Below the pieces are notes generated by a model, which made no database searches, was not told the DNA's origin, and saw only the letters and a list, made by a program, of their open reading frames with translations. Below, one piece after another: positions 54,804-63,970 of a DNA stretch of 64,000 nucleotides. How positions within the stretch are numbered: position 1 is the first letter of the stretch; every line of letters begins with the position of its first letter. The translations under genes and the position numbers were made by a program. The DNA is from UBA4877 sp002399285 (GTDB lineage Bacteria; Bacillota; Thermoanaerobacteria; Thermoanaerobacterales; UBA4877): assembly GCA_036771835.1 (NCBI GenBank), contig DAIPGN010000010.1, positions 34,264 through 98,263 of the forward strand, in the 5' to 3' direction.

Positions 54804-56054
54804 CTATGGCAAAACTACCGTAAAGCATACCCATTTTCCCACCTCGCTCTCGGCTGAGATCCTCCCCTTATGGGCTTCCACAATGGTCTTAGCAATGGCA
54901 AGTCCCAGGCCGTGTCCGGGATTTTCACGGCTTCTGGACGGATCGGCACGGTAAAAGCGTTCGAATACCCGGGACAGCTCCTCCTTGGAAATCCCGTCGC
55001 CGGTGTTGCGCACGCGCAGAATGCGCTTGTCTTCCTTCTTCAGGGAGATGGCGATGGTGCCGCCGTCATTGGAGTATTTCAAAGCATTTCCCAGCAGGAT
55101 GACCACCAGCTGCTTTATCATTTCCTCATCTCCGGTATATTCTATCCCCTCCCGGACATCTATCTCCAGGTGTTTGCCAGCTTCGTATACCGCGCTTTCA
55201 AAGGGCAGGGTCACGCTTAGCACAGCCTGGCTCAGATCGAAGCGGGTCTTGAGCCGTTCGGGCGGTTCATTGTCCAGCTGCGCCAGCATCAGCAGATTCT
55301 TGACCAACAGATCGGTGCGCTGCACCTCCGAACGTATATAGTTCAGCCATCGGTTTTCTCCTATCTCTCCCGCAAGGGCCTCGGCATTGGCCGATATTAC
55401 TGCAAGAGGTGTCTTGAGCTCATGGCTTGCATCCCACACAAACTGTTTTTGTTTGTCAAACGCATCCTGCACCGGCTTGGTGATGCGCCGGATGAGCCAC
55501 AGCGCGCCCAAACCCATCAGGATGTAGACCACGATGCCGGCAAGTGTGGAGCTTACCAGCAGTCTACCTGCGTTATCCTGCTCCATGCGGGCATCCAGAA
55601 ACACGAGAAGCGATCCGTACGGACGGTCGGCCATGGCATAATACTGGCTGCCGATCTTTCCAAAGGTCTTGTCCATTTCCAGCGCCCGGGCCACGATTTC
55701 CTGGATCTGACTGTCCGTATAGAGGTCTTCACGATCGCTGAACCACTCCGTAATTTTTCCGCTCTTATCAAGCCGTATCGTATAGAAGTTGGATAGATCG
55801 GTGACATACGACAGGTCGCCCGGGGGCTGTCCCGGAGGCTGGCTCTGCGTATTCCGGGGTGCATTCTGTGCCGGCAGCCTTCCCGGAGCCGGCCTTTTGC
55901 CATCGTTCGAGATCAGCATCCGCAGCGTAGCCTTGGCCTGCTGCCGCATGTTTATTGTATTTACATAGTTTATGGTAAAGACGAAGCACCCGATGATGAG
56001 AAAAAGTACGATCAAGACAAACGCCGAAAATCTCCGCCGCATCTCCTTTATCAT
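54804..56054 (-). CDS. Sensor histidine kinase
   Basis: A 416-residue membrane kinase. Span 1 (AFVLIVLFLIIGCFVFTINY), an external sensor of about 125 residues with a Pro/Gln-rich stretch (RPAPGRLPAQNAP), and span 2 (STLAGIVVYILMGLGALWLI). The H box is QFVWDASHELKTPLAVISAN, the N box VVILLGNALKYSNDGGT and the G boxes VRNTGDGI and HGLGLAIAKTIVEA. The ATG overlaps the response regulator stop. It would phosphorylate the regulator encoded just upstream. Confidence 0.94.
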   Translation of the reverse strand: MIKEMRRRFSAFVLIVLFLIIGCFVFTINYVNTINMRQQAKATLRMLISNDGKRPAPGRLPAQNAPRNTQSQPPGQPPGDLSYVTDLSNFYTIRLDKSGKITEWFSDREDLYTDSQIQEIVARALEMDKTFGKIGSQYYAMADRPYGSLLVFLDARMEQDNAGRLLVSSTLAGIVVYILMGLGALWLIRRITKPVQDAFDKQKQFVWDASHELKTPLAVISANAEALAGEIGENRWLNYIRSEVQRTDLLVKNLLMLAQLDNEPPERLKTRFDLSQAVLSVTLPFESAVYEAGKHLEIDVREGIEYTGDEEMIKQLVVILLGNALKYSNDGGTIAISLKKEDKRILRVRNTGDGISKEELSRVFERFYRADPSRSRENPGHGLGLAIAKTIVEAHKGRISAESEVGKWVCFTVVLP

Positions 56055-56731
56055 AGTTCGTCCTCCAGGATATAGCCCAGACCGCGAACGGCCTTGATCT
56101 TGATACGCGAGCCGACAAACGAAAGCTTTTTCCGCACAAAGGTCAGATAGACCTCCAGATTGTTATAATCCACGTTGCTGTCAAATCCCCAGACCCTTTC
56201 CATGATCGTCTCTTTAGGAAGGATCTGTTGGGGATTGCGCAGGAAAAGCTCCACGATCTGCGCTTCCTTAGCGCCGAGCTGCACGGACTTTCCCGTGCCG
56301 GGGCAGACCAGCTTCGCTTCACGCTCGACAAGCTCGATATCGCCGAAGGAGAGCTGCTGTACCGGCGCCGCATCTTTCCTTCGCGTGATGGTGCGTATAC
56401 AGGCTAGCAACTCGGCCATTTGAAAAGGTTTTGGCAGATAGTAATCCGCTCCCGCATCCAAACCAGCCACCCGGTCCTCCAGACCGCCCCGCGCGGTGAG
56501 CATCATGATGGGCGTTGTGATCCCTTCCCTGCGCAGCTCCTTCAGCACTGTGAATCCGTCCATCTTGGGCAGCATTACATCCAGAATGATAGCGTCGTAG
56601 ATACCTGAAAGCGCGGCATCCAGGCCATCGGTGCCCGTATAGGCGGCGTCCGCGGCGATATGCTCCTTCTTTAGCACCTGGCAGACGGCTTCCGAAAGGC
56701 TTCTTTCATCTTCTATAAGCAGTACCCTCAT
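56051..56731 (-). CDS. OmpR/PhoB-family response regulator
   Basis: A 226-residue two-domain regulator. The receiver domain has MRVLLIEDERSLSEA, the phospho-acceptor Asp in DAIILDVMLPKMDGF, MMLTARGG and the Lys in DYYLPKPF. The C-terminal winged helix ends in the typical VDYNNLEVYLTFVRKKL and VRGLGYILED. Start 56731 fits GGAGG at 8 nt. The divergent PAP2 gene lies upstream. Control of the neighbouring VTC/surface-protein cassette is an inference from position. Confidence 0.94.
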   Translation of the reverse strand: MRVLLIEDERSLSEAVCQVLKKEHIAADAAYTGTDGLDAALSGIYDAIILDVMLPKMDGFTVLKELRREGITTPIMMLTARGGLEDRVAGLDAGADYYLPKPFQMAELLACIRTITRRKDAAPVQQLSFGDIELVEREAKLVCPGTGKSVQLGAKEAQIVELFLRNPQQILPKETIMERVWGFDSNVDYNNLEVYLTFVRKKLSFVGSRIKIKAVRGLGYILEDEL

Positions 56732-56862
56732 GACCATGACCTCCTGGTCTTTCGTATTCAATGACAACAATAAAATTTTATCATGCGTTCCTTAAAGTTT
56801 CATTAAAAGATATGTATCACGGGATAATGGAATACAATATGATTTTTCCCCATCGGCAGGAA

Positions 56863-56892
56863 TTGATGAATAAGAAAAAGTTATGGTATACT
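56863..56892 (+). promoter_or_regulatory. Candidate promoter of the PAP2 gene
   Basis: TTGATG (56863-56868) and TATACT (56887-56892) are 18 bp apart, just before the GTG start at 56911. Confidence 0.6.
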
Positions 56893-56910
56893 AATGCGGG
56901 AGGTGTTACG

Positions 56911-57765
56911 GTGGAAATTCAGGCGGAAATCATAAAATGCATACAGTATATACATAATCCGGTGCTGGATTCTATCTTTATGGCTGCGACGAGCCTCGGC
57001 AGCGAGGCGTTTTATTTTATTGTAATACCGATATTATATTGGGGCAGGGACAAAAAGGCGGGCCTGGGCCTGGCCGTCTCCGTCCTGTTATCCATATATC
57101 TAAATGTCTTTCTGAAGGGGATCGTGAAGATCGAGCGGCCGATAGGCTACCCCGGCATACGGACGCTGCCGCGCGCCACCGCGGGCGGCTATTCGTTCCC
57201 CAGCGGTCATGCGCAGGACTCCGCCACCCTGTGGGGCTACCTGATGGGTTACTTCAACGAGCCGTGGCTCTATTGGCTGAGCCTTGCCATGGTCGCTCTG
57301 GTGTCCATATCACGGCTGTATCTTGGAGTACACTGGCCGGCCGACGTTGTGGGCGGCGCGGCTATCGGCCTGGCCATGGCATATCTCGGCCTGGCCTTCA
57401 CCCGGCGCATCAACCACCTTAGGCTGCACAGCTACCCGGCAAAGATAGCGGCGTCCGTGCTAATCCCCGCGGCATTGCTCATACTGTTTCCACACCATGA
57501 TAACTTCAAATACATGCCGATGCTGGCCGGCATACTCATAGGATTCTTCACCGACGAGGATTTCATAGGATATCAGCCAAAGCCAAGCACGCCTAACAAA
57601 AACGTGCTCAAATATTCCATAGGCACCGCGGTATTCCTGTGCATATATTTCGGCCTGCGCGCCGTCCTGCCCTACGGCGATATCTCCAGTGCGGTGAGAT
57701 ACCTCCTCACCGGGCTGTGGCTCACGCTGGGCGCGCCGTGGGTATTTAAAAAATACGATCTATAG
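56911..57765 (+). CDS. PAP2-family membrane phosphatase
   Basis: A 284-residue protein with about seven spans. The PAP2 catalytic motifs are KIERPIGYP (K-x6-RP type), GGYSFPSGHAQDSATLWGYL (PSGH) and SRLYLGVHWPADVVGG (SR-x5-H-x3-D). Such enzymes dephosphorylate undecaprenyl pyrophosphate or phosphatidyl lipids. Start GTG 56911 is set by GGAGG 7 nt upstream; an upstream in-frame ATG lacks a site. It converges with the ABC exporter gene. Confidence 0.88.
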   Translation: MEIQAEIIKCIQYIHNPVLDSIFMAATSLGSEAFYFIVIPILYWGRDKKAGLGLAVSVLLSIYLNVFLKGIVKIERPIGYPGIRTLPRATAGGYSFPSGHAQDSATLWGYLMGYFNEPWLYWLSLAMVALVSISRLYLGVHWPADVVGGAAIGLAMAYLGLAFTRRINHLRLHSYPAKIAASVLIPAALLILFPHHDNFKYMPMLAGILIGFFTDEDFIGYQPKPSTPNKNVLKYSIGTAVFLCIYFGLRAVLPYGDISSAVRYLLTGLWLTLGAPWVFKKYDL

Positions 57766-57769
57766 GCCG

Positions 57770-59497
57770 TCAGTGAGTCAGCAGCGATTCAAACTGGGAA
57801 TTATACAGTTCATAGTAGAGCCCCTTCTTTGCGATGAGTTCCTCGTGGCCCCCCTCTTCCTCTATGCCGTTCTCGGTCAGCACGATTATCCTCTTGGCCT
57901 TCCTTATGGTCGCAAGCCTGTGCGCGATTATGAAGGTCGTCCTGTTCTCGGCCAGCCTCTCCAATGACTCCTGTATCACGGCCTCGCTCAGAGTATCCAA
58001 TGACGAGGTCGCCTCATCCAGTATCAGCACCCTGGGATTCTTGAGGAACATCCTCGCTATGGATATCCTCTGCTTCTGCCCTCCGGACAGCATTACGCCC
58101 CTTTCTCCTATATAGGTATCATAGCCGTAGGGCATTTCCATTATAAATCCGTGGGCATTTGCCAGCTTTGCCGCCTCTATTACCTCTTCCTCCGTAGCTT
58201 CCGGACATCCATACGCTATGTTGTCCCTTATATTCCCGGGAAACAGAAAGACGTCCTGCTGCACCATGCCGATATTCTTCCTCAGCGAACTCAGGGTGAT
58301 ATCCCTCACGTCCATTCCGTCTATTCTTACGCTGCCGCTCTCCACGTCGTAGAACCGCGGTATGAGGCTGCAGATCGTCGTCTTGCCTGCGCCCGACGGG
58401 CCCACTATGGCTATCGTCTCGCCGGCCTTCACCTTAAGATTTATCCCCGAGAGCACGCTGTCGCCTTCATCATAGCTGAAGCAGACGTCGTCGAACTCAA
58501 CGTCTCCCGCCGCATCACCCAGCTCTTTAGCGCCCGGCCTGTCCACCACGGTCGGCTGCACCGACAGTATCTCCTGGAATCTCCTGAAACCGGCCATGCC
58601 CTGCTGATACATCTCGGTAAACCGTACAAAGGTATTGAGCGGCTGCAGAAACTGCCCTATATAGATGAGGTATGCCACAAAATCACCGGCGTTTATGATG
58701 CCCTTCGAGACAAAATATCCTCCCGATACTATCGTTATCACAATGACCATGTTGGAGAGAAATTCGGATACGGAATCAAATATCCCTATCTGCCTGACCG
58801 ACTGGCCCCTGGCCTGCTTGAAGGTCTCATTCCCCACGTCGAACTTGGCTCTTTCCCTATCCTCGGCAGTAAAGGACTTTACCACCCGTATGCCCGATAT
58901 GGAGCTCTCCAGACCGGCATTCACATCGGCCAGCTTCTCCCTCGTCTTGCGGAAAGTATACTCCAGTTTAAAGTTGTACATCACCATAAAATATAGTACG
59001 AAGGGCATAATGGCAAATATTATCAGCGTCAGCTTTATGTTTATAGTACACAGCAGGATGAAGGCGCCGATGATCTTGATCGTGGAGATGAGCAGGTCCT
59101 CCGGCCCGTGATGGGCCATCTCGGAAATATCGTTCAGGTCGTTCACCACTCTGGACATGATATGACCGGTCCTGGTGTTGTCAAAGAAATCAAAGGAAAG
59201 GTCCATGATATGGGAGAACGCCTCTTTCCTCATGTCGTACTCCATTCTCACGCCCATGAGGTGTCCGTAATAGCCTACGATGTACTGCAGTATCATCCTG
59301 ACGAGATATATTACAAACAACGTTGCTCCGATTTTAAAGATCAGCTGGATATTCCCCTGCGGTATCACCGTGTTGATCAGGTCACGGGACACCATGGGAT
59401 ATACCAAATCCGCTGCGGAGATCAAAACGGCGCACACAAGGTCCAGTATAAAGAGCCCCATATGCGGTTTATAGTACTTCATGAGTTTTTTTATCAT
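57770..59497 (-). CDS. ABC transporter, fused permease and ATPase (MsbA/LmrA type)
   Basis: A 575-residue half-exporter. An N-terminal six-helix domain (including GLFILDLVCAVLISAADLVY and FIKIGATLFVIYLVRMIL-like spans) is followed by an ATPase with Walker A IVGPSGAGKTT, signature LSGGQKQRISIARM, Walker B VLILDEATSSLD and H-loop IIAHRLATI. It works as a homodimer exporting lipids or drugs. The start at 59497 follows GGGGG; a longer reading lacks a site. Confidence 0.94.
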   Translation of the reverse strand: MIKKLMKYYKPHMGLFILDLVCAVLISAADLVYPMVSRDLINTVIPQGNIQLIFKIGATLFVIYLVRMILQYIVGYYGHLMGVRMEYDMRKEAFSHIMDLSFDFFDNTRTGHIMSRVVNDLNDISEMAHHGPEDLLISTIKIIGAFILLCTINIKLTLIIFAIMPFVLYFMVMYNFKLEYTFRKTREKLADVNAGLESSISGIRVVKSFTAEDRERAKFDVGNETFKQARGQSVRQIGIFDSVSEFLSNMVIVITIVSGGYFVSKGIINAGDFVAYLIYIGQFLQPLNTFVRFTEMYQQGMAGFRRFQEILSVQPTVVDRPGAKELGDAAGDVEFDDVCFSYDEGDSVLSGINLKVKAGETIAIVGPSGAGKTTICSLIPRFYDVESGSVRIDGMDVRDITLSSLRKNIGMVQQDVFLFPGNIRDNIAYGCPEATEEEVIEAAKLANAHGFIMEMPYGYDTYIGERGVMLSGGQKQRISIARMFLKNPRVLILDEATSSLDTLSEAVIQESLERLAENRTTFIIAHRLATIRKAKRIIVLTENGIEEEGGHEELIAKKGLYYELYNSQFESLLTH

Positions 59498-59705
59498 ATA
59501 TAATCCCCCGTTAAATACAAAAATAAAAGGGCAACGCAATCCCTCCATTGCCGCTTTCATGCATAACGCTCACCATTCTTATTCCTTTTAAAAATATTGC
59601 GGAAAGATGTACAAATCAGGCCGGGCCGGATAAACAGCGACAGGCAAAGCAACACGGCAGATATTCACTAATTTCGATTATAACGGCAGCTTCATACAAA
59701 GTCAA

Positions 59706-59732
59706 TGCCCCGCAAAATAAATTTGCGGGGCA
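59706..59732 (-). terminator. Hairpin terminator after the S9 peptidase gene
   Basis: TGCCCCGCAAA and TTTGCGGGGCA form an 11-bp stem around ATAAA, 17 bp after the stop codon. The T-tail is weak. Confidence 0.65.
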
Positions 59733-59748
59733 CATTATATCAAAATAT

Positions 59749-61743
59749 TTATTTCAGGTGCGCATCAAACCATCCGGTCATCTCTTTTAACCTTCTGATC
59801 CTGTGTTTGGGCTTGCCGCTGCGCGAGAGCTCGTGATTTTCACCGTGGAACAGGCACAGCCTGGCCTCCACGCCAAAATTCTTAAGCGCTGTGAACATCT
59901 GCAGCCCTTCGCCCATCCAGCACCTGTAGTCCTCATCCGAATGAATGAACAGCGTAGGCGTCTTTGCCCTATCCGCGTACTTCAGCGGAGAATGTTCCCA
60001 ATACTCCTCAATGTTATCCCAGGGGCTGCCTCCGATCTCATTGGGATTGAAGTAAAACCCTATGTCGGTGGTACCGAAATCCGATACCCAATTGGATATG
60101 CTCCTCTGCGATGCTGCAGCCTTGAACCTGTCGGTATGGCCGATGATCCAGTTGGTCATAAAGCCGCCGTAGGAACCGCCCGTCACGCCCATCCTGTCAC
60201 TATCTATATTGCCGTACCTTTCCAGTACATTATCGGTAAATTTCATCAGATCGTCATAGTCTATCGTCCCATACTTCTTTCTGATGTCCGCAAACTCATT
60301 GCCTCTGCCGTCGCTTCCCCTCGGATTGCAGAACATCACAAAGTATCCCTGGGAAGCCCAATACTGCATCTCATGGAAATATATCTCACCATACGCCGTC
60401 TTGGGTCCGCCATGTACGTCCAGTATGGCCGGATACTTCCTGCTCTTATCGAAATCCACCGGCTTGATGACCCAGCCGTCTATCACTACTCCCGGTGCCG
60501 TCTCCACTTCCAGTTTCTCCGGCCGCGACAGAGCTCTTTCATTGTGCAGCCATTCGTTGAATTCGGTGACCTGAACCTCGCCGCCGTTCTCCTGCCTGTA
60601 CAATTCTGCTATTTTCAGGCCTCTGAACGCAGTGTAGAGTATGCGGCCCTCCTTTACGTCAAAACTGTCTATGGCGCCGTCTCTGCCGATCATCAAAACT
60701 ATATTGCCCTCTTTATCCATCCTGTACAAATTGGCATTGTACCTATCCGTCGCCGTAAAATAAAGATACCCGCCGTCCGTCACAAAGGGCTCGTTCTCCC
60801 CGTATCTGCAGTCGCTGCCTACGGAATTGAACAGGCTCGTATCCAGATCGGGCGTTATGAGGCTGCGCCTTCCCGTCTTGACGTCGTATAAATAAAATTT
60901 CTGATTTTCATTTACGCCGTATCTCTCCATATCGGATGCCGCGGAAACTACGTTCTCTCCGTCGATAAAATCCGCATAGTCGTGAGACAGCTCGTTACCG
61001 TCGTCCAGCATGTCGAGCTTTCCCGAAGCAATATCATAGAGATATATCTCGTTGGTAAACGGCATCTTATCCACGTATTTACGCGAGCACATCACCGCCA
61101 TGGACTTATCCTTGTTTAAGCTAAGTATCTCAACGTTTGTATATTCATCGGTTATAGGAGAGATCTCGCCGTCTCTGTATATGTACAGCCTGTTCCTCGT
61201 TTTATTTATAAATCCCTCTCCGTTGGCCCAGAACGGTATCTCGTCCAATACCTGATAGTCCTTCTCCTCTTTCCTGTTCTCCAGTTCCTTCCTCTTGTCA
61301 TCATCGCTCAGGCCGTCAAGGCTCTTCCTGTTGACATTAAACTCCGCGGTAAACAGGTACATCCCCTCGTCGACCGGCAGTATGGCGGTGACCTTCCTGT
61401 CTATAGTGAAGGCCTCCGTAGCTTCTCCGCCGTGGATGCTTATCCTGTAAAAATGTGTAAACTCCTCGCCGCTTTCCAGCTTATCCTTATCCTTGGGGTT
61501 CCTATTCCCAGAGAACAGTATCGTCTCATTGTCCAGCCATTCGAAGCTGCCTTCCTTGTCCAATGCGGTAAGTTGAAAGTATCTGTCCTCCGTCGGATCA
61601 TACACCCAAATATTCGACAGGTACTTGTTGTCATCCAGATCCATCCTATGGACAATAAATCCCGCATATTTGCCGTCGGGTGAATACTTCAGGCCCGATA
61701 GAAACTTAAACCGCGTAAAGTCATCCAGCTTAATTTTTTCCAT
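59749..61743 (-). CDS. S9-family prolyl oligopeptidase / acylaminoacyl peptidase
   Basis: A 664-residue serine peptidase. A beta-propeller N-terminal half (FKFLSGLKYSPDGKYAGFIV) is followed by an alpha/beta-hydrolase domain with nucleophile Ser in MGVTGGSYGGFMTNW, the Asp region in LFIHSDEDYRCWMGEG and the His in LFHGENHELSRSG. There is no signal peptide, so it acts on peptides in the cytoplasm. ATG 61743 is preferred over a TTG one codon earlier. Confidence 0.93.
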   Translation of the reverse strand: MEKIKLDDFTRFKFLSGLKYSPDGKYAGFIVHRMDLDDNKYLSNIWVYDPTEDRYFQLTALDKEGSFEWLDNETILFSGNRNPKDKDKLESGEEFTHFYRISIHGGEATEAFTIDRKVTAILPVDEGMYLFTAEFNVNRKSLDGLSDDDKRKELENRKEEKDYQVLDEIPFWANGEGFINKTRNRLYIYRDGEISPITDEYTNVEILSLNKDKSMAVMCSRKYVDKMPFTNEIYLYDIASGKLDMLDDGNELSHDYADFIDGENVVSAASDMERYGVNENQKFYLYDVKTGRRSLITPDLDTSLFNSVGSDCRYGENEPFVTDGGYLYFTATDRYNANLYRMDKEGNIVLMIGRDGAIDSFDVKEGRILYTAFRGLKIAELYRQENGGEVQVTEFNEWLHNERALSRPEKLEVETAPGVVIDGWVIKPVDFDKSRKYPAILDVHGGPKTAYGEIYFHEMQYWASQGYFVMFCNPRGSDGRGNEFADIRKKYGTIDYDDLMKFTDNVLERYGNIDSDRMGVTGGSYGGFMTNWIIGHTDRFKAAASQRSISNWVSDFGTTDIGFYFNPNEIGGSPWDNIEEYWEHSPLKYADRAKTPTLFIHSDEDYRCWMGEGLQMFTALKNFGVEARLCLFHGENHELSRSGKPKHRIRRLKEMTGWFDAHLK

Positions 61744-61823
61744 CAAACTACCCCCCCCAATATGATATTCTCATACCCTGTTATACCATATTCGGAAGAT
61801 AATTCAAAATCATAACTAGTCCG

Positions 61824-63653
61824 TCACTTTTTTAGCTGATAGGGCATGGTAGCCACAACGATATGTTTGTATTTGAGCAGCTGCTTTTCAACATACACAC
61901 GCGTCCTGTTGTGAAGTATCTGATGCCATCCCTTGGTAACTATAAACTGAGGCAATATGACCGTAATTATTTCGCCCTCCTGATAATTATACTCTTCCGA
62001 ATCTATGAACTTAAGCAGCGGTTCCACGATCTTTCGATAGGGCGAATACTGTACCACCAGTGGTATATCGATGTCCAGCATATCATACTGGTTTTTGATC
62101 TTTTCCGCCCGCTCTTCATCTATGGAAACATTAAAGGCCACGATGTTATCAGATATGGACTGCGCATATCTCAATGCACGCACGCTCGCTTTGTTGACGC
62201 TCTCTATGGGCACTATGACCCTTATATTATTGTAATCCTTCCTGAATTGGACCTGGCCTATCTGCTCTTTATTTATCCTCAATTGATCGGCTACATCCTC
62301 ATAATGCTTCTTTATATGCAGCATGCAATATACTGCGATCGGCAGTACGATTATAACGGCCCATGCGCCCTCGCTGAACTTCGTCATACTGATGATGACC
62401 ACGACCACTGCCGTTGCCATTGCGCCGATACCGTTCACCGCAGCTTTTAACTTCCAGTTTTTGCTTTTCTCCTTGTGCCACTTTTTAAACATACCGGTCT
62501 GAGAAAGCGTAAATGATATAAAGACGCCTATGGCATACAGTCCGATAAGCGCTTTGACCCTTGCCCTGAAGATAACTATAAGCATAATAGCTATGGCAGA
62601 AAGTGAAACTATGCCGTTTGAAAAACTTAAACGATCGCCCCTCATCCCGAATTGATGCGGTACATAACCGGATTTAGCCATTACGGACATTAACAGAGGA
62701 AAATCAGAGTATGCCGTATTGGATGCTATGATCAATATTATGAACGTAGTCGCAGTCACATAGTAGAATGCGAAATTCCTCCCGAATATTTTACTCGCAA
62801 GCTGGATTATAACCGCGCTGTCGCCAGGAACAATGTGATACATATTGACCAGCACCGCTACTCCCGCGAAAGTTATTATGACTAAAATTCCAAGCAAAAG
62901 TAGCACTCTCTTTGCATTTTTTACGGAAGGTTCTCTGAAATTGGGCACGCCGTTACTCACGGCCTCCACTCCGGTCAAAGCGGAACATCCGTTGGAAAAG
63001 GCCCTCAACAATAAAAATGTGGAGACCGTTCCTGTCGACTGTATCACAGCCGTATCGGGAACATAGCCTGTCCTGAGTTTAATAAAACCGGCAAATATCA
63101 TGACGATTATACCTAATATAAATGCATAGGTCGGCATTCCGAAGATCCTCGAAGACTCCCTTATACCTCTTAAATTCCCCAGCATAAGTACGAGTACCAG
63201 TACAACGCATATCGGAACTGTATACGGCCGTAAAGACACAAAGGCCGACGTCAGCTGTTCCACGCCCGAAGACACGCTGACCGCCACGGTCAGAATGTAG
63301 TCGATAGCCAGAGCCGCGCCTGCCGTAACTCCTGCGGTTTTGCCCAGATTATCCGAGGCAACTATAAAAGCACCGCCGCCGTTAGGATAATTTTCAATCG
63401 TCTGCGAATATGAAAAGACAAGTATCACAAGTAAACTTAGAATTAATCCACATATTATAAGCATATAGTGATACGAAGCGAAACCCAAGATCGGTACCAA
63501 CGCCAGAAGTATTTCCTCAACGGCATATGCCACCGACGAGATCGCATCACTGGCGAGTACGGGAAGTCCCCATACGACGCCGTATTTTTCCCCTTGAAGA
63601 GCCTCGTTTTCCAGAGGCGGTCCAATGAAGATCCTCTTTATTCTTTCTAACAT
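61824..63653 (-). CDS. kimA: KimA-type potassium importer (APC family)
   Basis: A 609-residue permease. The twelve-helix region includes GLPVLASDAISSVAYAVEEI, ENYPNGGGAFIVASDNLGKT and GCSALTGVEAVSNGVPNF. The C-terminal cytoplasmic domain ends VTKGWHQILHNRTRVYVEKQ and ATMPYQLKK. Length and these motifs closely follow Bacillus KimA (YdaO), a high-affinity K+/H+ symporter inhibited by c-di-AMP. The start at 63653 follows GGGGGATAGT; the longer reading lacks a site. No c-di-AMP riboswitch fits in the short leader. Confidence 0.9.
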   Translation of the reverse strand: MLERIKRIFIGPPLENEALQGEKYGVVWGLPVLASDAISSVAYAVEEILLALVPILGFASYHYMLIICGLILSLLVILVFSYSQTIENYPNGGGAFIVASDNLGKTAGVTAGAALAIDYILTVAVSVSSGVEQLTSAFVSLRPYTVPICVVLVLVLMLGNLRGIRESSRIFGMPTYAFILGIIVMIFAGFIKLRTGYVPDTAVIQSTGTVSTFLLLRAFSNGCSALTGVEAVSNGVPNFREPSVKNAKRVLLLLGILVIITFAGVAVLVNMYHIVPGDSAVIIQLASKIFGRNFAFYYVTATTFIILIIASNTAYSDFPLLMSVMAKSGYVPHQFGMRGDRLSFSNGIVSLSAIAIMLIVIFRARVKALIGLYAIGVFISFTLSQTGMFKKWHKEKSKNWKLKAAVNGIGAMATAVVVVIISMTKFSEGAWAVIIVLPIAVYCMLHIKKHYEDVADQLRINKEQIGQVQFRKDYNNIRVIVPIESVNKASVRALRYAQSISDNIVAFNVSIDEERAEKIKNQYDMLDIDIPLVVQYSPYRKIVEPLLKFIDSEEYNYQEGEIITVILPQFIVTKGWHQILHNRTRVYVEKQLLKYKHIVVATMPYQLKK

Positions 63654-63696
63654 ACTATCCCCCGTTTTTTGTATATATTTGAATGTAACGCAAGCT

Positions 63697-63725
63697 AGTA
63701 TAACACGTTTTCTGCCATATATCAA
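63697..63725 (-). promoter_or_regulatory. Promoter of kimA
   Basis: On the minus strand TTGATA (63720-63725) and TATACT (63697-63702) are 17 bp apart. The leader to the start codon would be about 37 nt. The region 63744-63900 shows no gene. Confidence 0.7.
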
Positions 63726-63902
63726 CAAAGAAAACAAGAGCAACCATCAGAGCCATATGTATAAATTGAAGTAATGCTCAATATACTGAAAAACTGCCTT
63801 TAAATACTGCATTTAAGCATAAAAACACGGGGTTTTGAACCAATCGAACGGCCCATCATTATTGTTTACAAATGGAGTATAATGATACATAATCATGCAT
63901 TA

Positions 63903-63955
63903 AATAAAACCCTGGGAAAGACGCTTCATAAGTGAAGGATCCATTTCAGGGTTTT
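63903..63955 (-). terminator. Terminator of the rRNA operon
   Basis: On the minus strand AAAACCCTG / CAGGGTTTT is followed by ATTTA, 15 bp after the 5S end. The loop holds a second small stem, CTTCACTTATGAAG. Confidence 0.8.
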
Positions 63956-63970
63956 AAACAAATCATAAAG

